This document shows, piece by piece, positions 6,658-11,964 of a DNA stretch of 11,964 nt. The position numbers were made by a program, and so were the translations under genes. The stretch lies in NCBI GenBank assembly GCA_021783435.1, contig JAJXUC010000123.1:1-11964 (forward strand), written 5' to 3'. Position 1 is the first letter of the stretch; every line of letters begins with the position of its first letter. The notes beneath the pieces were generated by a model, which was given only the letters and a program-made list of their open reading frames with translations, was not told the DNA's origin and did no database searches. Source of the stretch: Pseudomonadota bacterium. Its GTDB lineage: Bacteria; Pseudomonadota; Gammaproteobacteria; Burkholderiales; Burkholderiaceae.

Positions 6658-7050
6658 TCAGCCGTCGTACTTCAGGTACTTGAACCGCGGGTCGTCCGGC
6701 GTGCCCTCCAGCGGGCTGTCCGGGTCCTTGCCCGGCTGCCAGCCAATCACCTCCTCGATCTTGCGCGCCAGCGCGAAGTCCTTGTCGGTCACGCCCTTGG
6801 CAGCGTGGTTCATCAGCTTGACGATGACGAAGGCATAGGACACGGTCAGGTCGGGATGATGGAACGCCGCCTCGGCCAGATGGCCCACGGTGTTGACCAC
6901 CATCAGCGTGCTCTTCCACCCCGAGGTCCTGTACTTGCGGCGGATCCAGCCATCCTCGACATACCAGTGCGGCAGCTCGGACTTGAGCCGGGCTTCGATC
7001 TCGTCCGTGGTGTAAACCCGTTCGTGTTCAGGCTGCTGTCTCCAGGTCAT
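6658..7050 (-). CDS. Pterin-4a-carbinolamine dehydratase (PCD/DCoH family)
   Basis: The product is 130 residues. PCD enzymes dehydrate 4a-hydroxytetrahydropterin to regenerate quinonoid dihydropterin after aromatic amino acid hydroxylation; some family members serve molybdopterin or other pterin routes. The diagnostic motif E-x3-H-H-P-x5-Y-x9-H-x8-D is complete (Glu60, His64, His65, Pro66, Tyr72, His82, Asp91; EAAFHHPDLTVSY). AAGGAG seven bases before the ATG is a strong ribosome site lying within the decarboxylase gene, and the start overlaps its stop as ATGA. No phenylalanine hydroxylase gene is present. Being last in a C1-cofactor operon suggests a role with pterin (H4MPT-type) chemistry, but this is inference. 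Confidence 0.9.
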   Translation of the reverse strand: MTWRQQPEHERVYTTDEIEARLKSELPHWYVEDGWIRRKYRTSGWKSTLMVVNTVGHLAEAAFHHPDLTVSYAFVIVKLMNHAAKGVTDKDFALARKIEEVIGWQPGKDPDSPLEGTPDDPRFKYLKYDG

Positions 7051-8630
7051 GATCGTGCTCCTTGGATGATCGATGGGATGGTTGCCGCGACGTCGGGCGC
7101 AGGCTGCGCGTGGCAACCCTGCGTCTCGTCCGCCACCGGGTTGCCAGCATGCTCCCGCGGCCCCAGCACCGCAAGTGCGGCGGCATCGAGGCGGTGCAGG
7201 ATGCGGTCCATCCAGTCCAGGTGCTCGGGCTTCATCACGCAGGCGCGCAGCACCAGCAGGTGCTCCGCGTCCCAAAAGAGGCTGCCGGTGGTGCCCTGCA
7301 GCGGCTCCAGCATGGCGCGCGGCAACACGGCCAGGCTGAGGTGCAGGTCCATGGCCTGCGCGCCGGCATGCAGCTGCCGCGCCAGGGCCGAGGCCTGGGT
7401 GGCGGATGGCGCGCGCACGGCCCACACCACCACGTCCAGCTCGGGCCGCAGCGGCGCGATGAAGCGGCGGTCGTGGCGCAACGCTCGCCACAAGCGCAGG
7501 GCAGCCTCGCGGCCGGCTTGCAGCGCCTGGGCGAAGGCGCCGCCCGGCACCAGCGGCAACAACCGCAACGTCGCCCACAGCGCCACAGCCGCGGCCCCCG
7601 GGCGCGAACATTCCAGCGACACCTGGCCCAGATGCGGCTCATCGGAGGCGAGATAGGCGTAGCCCGGCGCATGGGCGTAGTGGCGGCGCAGCGCGGGGTC
7701 GCGCAGCAGCAGGCAGCCGCAGCCATAGGGCTGCAGGCCATGCTTGTGCGGATCGACCACGAGCGAGTCGGCCCGGGCGATGGCGTCGAAGGCGCGGCGT
7801 GCCTCGGGGCGCAGATTGCCGGCCAGGGCGAAGTAGCCGCCATAGGCCGCGTCCACATGCAGGCGCGCGCCGTGGGTGGCGCACAGCTCGGCGATGGCGT
7901 GCAGCGGGTCCAACGCGCCGGTGGCGGGTGTCCCCAGCGTGGCCACCACGGTGCCGATGGCTTCGCGCTCCAGCAGAGCCTGCAGCGCCCGCATGTCCAT
8001 GCGCCCCTGCGCGTCCGCGGCCACCGCGTGGAACCGCAGGCCGAGCAGGGAGGCGGCGCGCGCATGGCAGTAATGCGCCTGAGCCGAGGCGGCGATGCCG
8101 GGGGTTGGAATCGAGGCAGGCGCGGGAACCGGTCCGGACGCTGTCGCAGGCTGCGGCGTCAATGCCCGAGTTGCCGATTCCCGCATTCCACCAACCCCGC
8201 CCTCGCGCACGACTTCGCGCGCGATCCACAAGGCTTCCAGGTTCGCCACCGTGCCGCCGCTGCACAAATGCCCCAGCGCACCGCTCCAGCCGAACAGGCG
8301 GGCGATCTGCGCCACCGCCTCGATCTCCATCTGCGAGCTGGGGCGGCCGCCGTCGAACGCATGGTTGTTGGGGTTCAGCCAGAGCGCCAGCGCATAGCCG
8401 ATGCGCGCTGCCGCATGCGGCGGCTTGAGCATGTGGCCGAGGTAGAACGGATGACCACTGGGCGCGGACATTCCCAGGCGCCGCGCCGCCTCCAGCAGCA
8501 CCGGGCGCAGGGCCTCGAAGCCGTCGCCCGACTCGGGCAGAGCCGGCGGCCAGGCAGGGAGTTGGGGCATGGCGTCTTGCAGCACGCGCAGCGCTTCGTC
8601 GAGCAGGCCGAGTTCGCGGCGGTCAAACAT
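7047..8630 (-). CDS. Pyridoxal-phosphate-dependent group II amino acid decarboxylase, possibly tyrosine decarboxylase (MfnA-like)
   Basis: The product is 527 residues from the ATG at 8630, which overlaps the kinase stop by eight bases; the longer frame upstream is kinase sequence in another frame. It is a fold-type I PLP enzyme: SGGTVANLEAL binds the phosphate (about residue 124), His186 in AHYCHARAA would stack on PLP, Asp260 (HVDAAYGG) would contact the pyridine nitrogen, and Lys296 in VDPHKHGLQPYGCG forms the Schiff base. Substrates in this family include tyrosine, other aromatic amino acids, glutamate and aspartate; sequence alone does not decide. Neighbouring MfnD-, MfnE- and MfnF-like genes make tyrosine to tyramine, the first branch of methanofuran synthesis, the favoured guess. 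A Pro/Ala/Ser-rich stretch at about residues 143-183 looks like a flexible insertion between the phosphate-binding loop and the His186 segment. The stop overlaps the dehydratase start. Confidence 0.85.
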   Translation of the reverse strand: MFDRRELGLLDEALRVLQDAMPQLPAWPPALPESGDGFEALRPVLLEAARRLGMSAPSGHPFYLGHMLKPPHAAARIGYALALWLNPNNHAFDGGRPSSQMEIEAVAQIARLFGWSGALGHLCSGGTVANLEALWIAREVVREGGVGGMRESATRALTPQPATASGPVPAPASIPTPGIAASAQAHYCHARAASLLGLRFHAVAADAQGRMDMRALQALLEREAIGTVVATLGTPATGALDPLHAIAELCATHGARLHVDAAYGGYFALAGNLRPEARRAFDAIARADSLVVDPHKHGLQPYGCGCLLLRDPALRRHYAHAPGYAYLASDEPHLGQVSLECSRPGAAAVALWATLRLLPLVPGGAFAQALQAGREAALRLWRALRHDRRFIAPLRPELDVVVWAVRAPSATQASALARQLHAGAQAMDLHLSLAVLPRAMLEPLQGTTGSLFWDAEHLLVLRACVMKPEHLDWMDRILHRLDAAALAVLGPREHAGNPVADETQGCHAQPAPDVAATIPSIIQGARS

Positions 8631-9240
8631 GATGGGGTTCGGGTTGGAGTTCGGCAGCTTGGGAAAGCTGCAGCAGTCCGGCCAGACTGTTCCACTGCGC
8701 GCGATGCAGCAAACGCAGGCACGGCAGCCCGGCCGCCCATTGGGGGAATGCCGCATCGACCACCCCCGCGGCTGCCAGCGCGTGGATGTCCGTCGTTGCC
8801 ACGGCCACCGACTTCACCAGCGCCAGTCCCTCGGCCTGCAAACACTGCGCAAGCCAAGCGGCGAGGCTGTCGGAGGTCACGCTCCAGTTCTGCGCGATGC
8901 CGGCGTCGGCCAGGACCATCGCACGCGCCATCCACACGGGCGTGAGGCCCGCGGCCAGTGTCTCGCGCAGGGCTGTGGCGCTGGCCGCGGGAACCAGCCC
9001 CGCCTGCATGGCGCAGAGCTGCCGGCCGAACTGCTCCATCGCCCCCAGGGCCAGGGCATGGGCCGCGGCATCGTCGAAGCCCTGCGCGCGCTGGGCACGG
9101 CGCACGGCGTCCGCATAGGGTCCGCCCCCCGGCACCAGCACGACCCGGCCTGCGAGCGCGGCGCAGACCCGCAGCCAAGGCGACAACTCGCGAGCCAGCG
9201 CCAGGCTGCCGCCGAGCTTGACGACCCAGAGGGATTTCAT
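8623..9240 (-). CDS. Amino acid kinase-fold protein, MfnE-like (methanofuran furan-phosphate kinase)
   Basis: The product is 205 residues from MKSLWVVKLGGSLA. The amino-acid-kinase fold is shown by VVKLGGS (Lys8, Gly10-Gly11), VVLVPGGGPYADAV (Gly38-40), VTSDSLAAWLA (residues 121-131) and ALVKSVAVATTD (Lys143). Short proteins of this type sit in H4MPT/methanofuran gene clusters. The archaeal MfnE phosphorylates the aminomethyl-furanmethanol phosphate to the diphosphate before coupling to the tyramine part. The start is supported by GGGGAG eight bases upstream, which lies in the end of the adjacent 72-bp repeat. An in-frame extension through the repeats exists, but it is repeat-derived Pro/Arg/Gly sequence. 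The stop codon overlaps the decarboxylase start, so the two are probably translationally coupled. Confidence 0.85.
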   Translation of the reverse strand: MKSLWVVKLGGSLALARELSPWLRVCAALAGRVVLVPGGGPYADAVRRAQRAQGFDDAAAHALALGAMEQFGRQLCAMQAGLVPAASATALRETLAAGLTPVWMARAMVLADAGIAQNWSVTSDSLAAWLAQCLQAEGLALVKSVAVATTDIHALAAAGVVDAAFPQWAAGLPCLRLLHRAQWNSLAGLLQLSQAAELQPEPHHV

Positions 9241-9243
9241 GGC

Positions 9244-9393
9244 CTGGGCTCCCCACGCGCTGCGCGCGGCCCCTCCGGGAGGGGCTCGCCCCGCTTCGGG
9301 CGGCCGGGCGCGGGGTCGGCTCTGGGCTCCCCACGCGCTGCGCGCGGCCCCTCCGGGAGGGGCTCGCCCCGCTTCGGGCGGCCGGGCGCGGGG
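9244..9393. repeat. Tandem pair of identical 72-bp GC-rich palindromic repeats
   Basis: Copy 1 (9244-9315) and copy 2 (9322-9393) appear identical, with a 6-base spacer (tcggct), so the period is 78 bases. Each copy holds two hairpins: GCCCCTCC-G-GGAGGGGC and CGCCC-CGCTTC-GGGCG. The pair fills nearly the whole 154-base gap between the MfnF-like stop and the MfnE-like start, in an operon whose other genes all overlap. It resembles the intergenic palindromic repeats that are abundant in Comamonadaceae/Rubrivivax-type genomes. Because 78 is a multiple of three, both strands remain open through it. Confidence 0.9.
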
Positions 9394-9394
9394 C

Positions 9395-10468
9395 TCATGC
9401 CCTGTACTCCCGGTACAGCAGGGCGACGGCGACGGCGGGGGCGCACCAGGACGCCCAGTGCGCCTGCAGGGGGTCGTGGTCGGGCGCGGCCAGGCCGAGG
9501 GCTGCGGCGTAGGGCCAGACCTGGCGGCCGAGCCGGTGGGCCAGGCGCTCGACCACGAAGCTGCCCACGCCGGCCGCCACCATCGGCGCATCTTCCGGCA
9601 AGCCCACGCGCTGCAGCACCTGGCGCGCGGCGCGCTCCAGGGCATCGAGTTGCGTGTCGGCGAACCAGGCGGCGAGCGTGTCCCAGGTCTCGTCAGACTG
9701 CTCATGCGCGTCGCAGCCCACCATGCGCGCCAGACGCTGGCGGCTGGCGGCCACGGTCTTGGGAGCGCCGTCGGCGCTGGGTTGCTGGTCGGCGCCCTCC
9801 GGCAGCCAGCCGAGAATGCGGTAGATATCCGCCGTGGTGGCGAACAACTCGGCCATCAGCGGAATGCGTCGCTCGCCGACGGGTGCCGAGGGCGCCAACG
9901 CCATCAGCGGCGTGCGGGCCACGCCGCTGTACACCAGTTCACCCAGCGCGAGGCGGTCACTGTCGCGCAGGCCCTGGGCACGCACCTCGGTCGCGGCGAT
10001 GGGCACGATGTCGGTGGTGGTGCTGCCCATGTCGACGAACAAGGCCGCGCCCAGGCGCGGGGCCAGGGCGCGCGCGCTGGCGTGCCAGTTGCACGAGGCC
10101 GCCACTTGCGGCCGGGCCTTGGCGGCAGCCGCCATGAGCCAGCCGGCGTCGCCGCCGTAAAAGCCAAGGCGACGGTTGCCGAGATGCTGCGTCATGACAT
10201 CGACCAGGGCGCGCACGCCTTCGTTGCGGTCCGTGAACAGATCGGCCATCTCGCCCGTCATGGTCACGCCGTGGGCCAGCGGCATGGGCAGATGCTCGCG
10301 CTGCAGCACGGCGTCGAGCGCGGCATGCAACTGCGGCAGGCCGCGCCACAGGCTGCAGGGCTCCTGGCGCACGCCCAGCAACCGGCCTTCGGCGTCGAGC
10401 CACGAGACCTTGAGGTGGGCGCCGCCCACGTCCCAACCCATGATGGTTTCAGGCCGATGCGCCGACAT
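9395..10468 (-). CDS. H4MPT-linked C1-transfer pathway protein, hydantoinase/oxoprolinase-like ASKHA fold, MfnF-like
   Basis: The product is 357 residues. The ASKHA ATPase fold is shown by MGWDVGGAHLKVSWLD (phosphate-1 loop, residues 10-25), ALFVDMGSTTTDIVPI (phosphate-2 loop, 142-157) and VAAGVGSFVVERLA near 297-310; ASCNWHA (124-130) is a family-type patch. The family is named for its restriction to organisms with H4MPT-linked C1 transfer. The archaeal homologue MfnF is credited with joining the activated furan to gamma-glutamyltyramine. The start at 10468 has GGAG seven bases upstream and overlaps the end of the ATP-grasp gene by 20 bases; the ATG at 10441 is an alternative with no ribosome site. 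The stop codon lies two bases from the 72-bp repeat pair. Confidence 0.9.
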   Translation of the reverse strand: MSAHRPETIMGWDVGGAHLKVSWLDAEGRLLGVRQEPCSLWRGLPQLHAALDAVLQREHLPMPLAHGVTMTGEMADLFTDRNEGVRALVDVMTQHLGNRRLGFYGGDAGWLMAAAAKARPQVAASCNWHASARALAPRLGAALFVDMGSTTTDIVPIAATEVRAQGLRDSDRLALGELVYSGVARTPLMALAPSAPVGERRIPLMAELFATTADIYRILGWLPEGADQQPSADGAPKTVAASRQRLARMVGCDAHEQSDETWDTLAAWFADTQLDALERAARQVLQRVGLPEDAPMVAAGVGSFVVERLAHRLGRQVWPYAAALGLAAPDHDPLQAHWASWCAPAVAVALLYREYRA

Positions 10469-11468
10469 GACCGAACTCCAGGGTGCCTGTGCTCGCCAGG
10501 CTTGGAACGGCAGCGGGTTGTCGCGGCGCGGAGACCACCGGCGGCAGGCGCGGCAGGTCGAGCAAGGCCGCGGCCGGGTTGAACCGCAGCAGTCGCCGCA
10601 GTCCGGCATAGGCCACGGTGGCGCGCGGATTGACCTCGACCACCAACGGGCCGTCGGCCGTGGCCAGCAGGTCCACCCCGACATGGCCCCACAACCCCGG
10701 CATGGCCCGGGCGATGCGCGCGGCCAGATGGGCGTAGCGGCCGTCGGCATCGGCCACGGCGCCGACGTTGACGCCATCGAAGCTGAATGCGCCGTCGCGC
10801 AAAGACACCTGCTGGCGGTTCACGCTCAGCAGGCTGGACTGGCCTTCGGCGCACAGCAGCGCCAGCGAGAGGGCCTCGCCGCGCACCCAAGGCTGGTAGA
10901 TGGCGCGCGCGCCAAGCACGGTCTCGCCCCATTGCTGCGCTTCGTCCATGCGAGCGAAGCAGTGGGTGAACTGGCAGCCCGCGCCGTCGTCGGGCTTGAC
11001 CACCACCGGGCCGTTGTCCATGGCTGCGGCGCTGGCATGGGCGGGCACGCTGGCGATGCCAGCCCGGTTCAGCAGCGCGGCCGTGGCGCGCTTGCTGGTG
11101 GCGATGCGCACGGCCTCCGGTGTGCAGCCCAGCAGGCGACGGCCCGCGGCGAGCACGCGGCGGCTCAGGGTTTCGAGCAGGCCATCGGTCTCGGGCGCGG
11201 TGAGCCACACGGCGTCGGCCTCCAGCAGGGCGCTGTGCCACGCAGCATCGAAGGCTCCGGGTTCCTGGCCCACGCGCTGCACCCGCGTGCCGAGCGGCGC
11301 CTCGCAGGACAGCCGGGCATCGAGCAGGGTGAGCAGATCGACCCCCGCCACCGCGGCGAGGTCGCGCAACTGGGCCTGGCGCATGACCTCGGCATCCGCC
11401 AGAATGGGTGGCAGCGGCTCGCCGGCCAGGCCGCCGCCGGTGACGTACTCAAGAACCAAAATCTTCAT
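10449..11468 (-). CDS. ATP-grasp ligase of the methanofuran/H4MPT cluster, MfnD-like
   Basis: The product is 339 residues from the second ATG (MKILVLEYVTGGGL), which has AAGGGG seven bases upstream; the ATG two codons earlier has almost no spacing from it. ATP-grasp features are SKRATAALLNRAGI, the ATP-binding Lys158 in VVVKPDDGAGCQ, and the metal-binding pair Glu278/Asn280 in VEVNPRATVAYAG. ATP-grasp enzymes join a carboxylate to an amine through an acyl-phosphate. In archaea MfnD adds glutamate to tyramine through its gamma-carboxylate, and ATP-grasp genes of this kind sit in methylotroph C1 clusters. The function here is inferred from fold and neighbours; an H4MPT tail-glutamate ligase is the main alternative. 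It is the first gene of the minus-strand operon and overlaps the start of the divergent HisA-like gene. Confidence 0.85.
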   Translation of the reverse strand: MKILVLEYVTGGGLAGEPLPPILADAEVMRQAQLRDLAAVAGVDLLTLLDARLSCEAPLGTRVQRVGQEPGAFDAAWHSALLEADAVWLTAPETDGLLETLSRRVLAAGRRLLGCTPEAVRIATSKRATAALLNRAGIASVPAHASAAAMDNGPVVVKPDDGAGCQFTHCFARMDEAQQWGETVLGARAIYQPWVRGEALSLALLCAEGQSSLLSVNRQQVSLRDGAFSFDGVNVGAVADADGRYAHLAARIARAMPGLWGHVGVDLLATADGPLVVEVNPRATVAYAGLRRLLRFNPAAALLDLPRLPPVVSAPRQPAAVPSLASTGTLEFGHVGASA

Positions 11469-11964
11469 GCCCATGCCCCTTCAATTGATTCCGGTGATCG
11501 ACCTGATGCAAGGCCAGGTGGTGCATGCACGGCTGGGCCAGCGCGCGCACTACAGGCCGCTGCACAGTGCGCTGGCGGCGGGCAGCAGCGACGCGCTGCG
11601 CGTGGCCGATGGCCTGCTGGCGCTGCACCCGTTCAGGCAGCTGTACATCGCCGATCTCGATGCCATCACCGGCCAGGGCCATCACGCCGCGACCCTGGCC
11701 GCCATCCGCCAACGCCACCCCGGCGTGGAGTTGTGGCTCGACAGCGGCCTGCATGCGCTGCCCGCTGCGGACGATGCGGCGACGGTCACGGTGCTCGGCA
11801 GCGAGAGCCTGCGCACGCTGCCGAGCAGGCACGCGGATGCCCGCACCCAGACCCCCGACCAGGCCCACACCTCGGCCCGGTCCCCGCAGCGCCGCTGGGT
11901 GCTGTCGCTCGATTCGCGCGCCGGGCAACTGCTCGGCCCGCCGGACCTGTTGCAGCAGACGGCG
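11467..11964 (+). CDS. HisA/HisF-related TIM-barrel protein, C1-cofactor cluster type (3' end outside the window)
   Basis: The plus frame is open from ATG codons at 11467 and 11473 to the window end, giving up to 166 residues with no stop. The start MPMPLQLIPVIDLMQGQVVHA resembles HisA/HisF, with the first barrel strand Asp in PVIDLMQG and a second in LYIADLDAITGQG. A third strand, VELWLDSGL, follows. HisA-like proteins distinct from the histidine enzymes occur in methanogens and in methylotroph H4MPT clusters; their reaction is not established. The central part (about residues 125-145) is rich in Ser/Thr/Gln/Arg and does not look like a barrel strand. It is divergent from the ATP-grasp gene with no intergenic space, so its promoter would lie inside that gene. 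No good Shine-Dalgarno sequence is visible. Confidence 0.75.
   Translation, partial: MPMPLQLIPVIDLMQGQVVHARLGQRAHYRPLHSALAAGSSDALRVADGLLALHPFRQLYIADLDAITGQGHHAATLAAIRQRHPGVELWLDSGLHALPAADDAATVTVLGSESLRTLPSRHADARTQTPDQAHTSARSPQRRWVLSLDSRAGQLLGPPDLLQQTA

Noticed and set aside
5924..6919. 331-codon minus-strand open frame crossing the gap upstream of pqqA
   Set aside because: Its first part is the pterin dehydratase gene read out of frame and its end overlaps pqqA out of frame. The middle has no family-like features and no good ribosome site was seen.
7062..8945. 627-codon plus-strand open frame opposite the decarboxylase and kinase genes
   Set aside because: It is antisense to two genes with intact active-site motifs. 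Its product is a Gln/Arg/Gly-rich sequence without domain features.
9237..9446. Small minus-strand open frame made of the 72-bp repeats
   Set aside because: Its translation is simply two copies of the repeat (PGRPKRGEPLPEGPRAARGE); the repeat length being a multiple of three keeps the frame open.

Overview
The window looks like chromosomal DNA of a GC-rich betaproteobacterium, most likely a facultative methylotroph or formaldehyde oxidiser of the order Burkholderiales. This is inferred from high GC (75 % in the sample 8041-8100), an MXKDX-repeat protein, a complete pqqABCDE set, and archaeal-type C1-cofactor genes (an H4MPT-linked ASKHA protein, an amino-acid-kinase-fold protein, an ATP-grasp ligase and a HisA-like protein). 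No tRNA, rRNA, CRISPR array or transposase gene was seen.

Layout. (1) Bases 1-102, plus strand: the 3' end of an MXKDX pentapeptide-repeat protein gene, converging on the pqq operon. (2) Bases 238-5970, minus strand: one apparent operon read from right to left as pqqA, a monohaem cytochrome c, a periplasmic PQQ alcohol dehydrogenase, then pqqB, pqqC, pqqD and pqqE. The dehydrogenase and cytochrome genes sit inside the cofactor operon, between pqqA and pqqB. Strong hairpins follow pqqA and the dehydrogenase gene. A well-matched sigma-54 promoter (TGGCAT-N5-TTGCA) lies about 75 bases before pqqA. (3) Bases 5971-6657: about 690 bases with no convincing gene, holding the promoter and nested dyads that could bind an activator. 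(4) Bases 6658-11468, minus strand: a tightly packed, mostly overlapping operon read as ATP-grasp ligase (MfnD-like), H4MPT-linked protein (MfnF-like), amino acid kinase (MfnE-like), PLP-dependent decarboxylase (possibly MfnA-like) and pterin-4a-carbinolamine dehydratase. A tandem 72-bp repeat interrupts it at 9244-9393. (5) Bases 11467-11964, plus strand: the start of a HisA/HisF-like gene whose start codon overlaps that of the divergent ATP-grasp gene.

How it fits together. The PQQ operon would supply a cofactor, a periplasmic alcohol dehydrogenase and its cytochrome electron acceptor as one regulatory unit. The dehydrogenase carries the extra aspartate (Asp-Tyr-Asp) that marks lanthanide-dependent enzymes. 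The second operon resembles the archaeal methanofuran pathway: decarboxylate tyrosine, add glutamate, activate the furan and couple the two halves. That would supply the C1 carrier used downstream to oxidise formaldehyde. The decarboxylase is the notable piece, because the methylofuran described from Methylorubrum extorquens is reported to keep tyrosine rather than tyramine.
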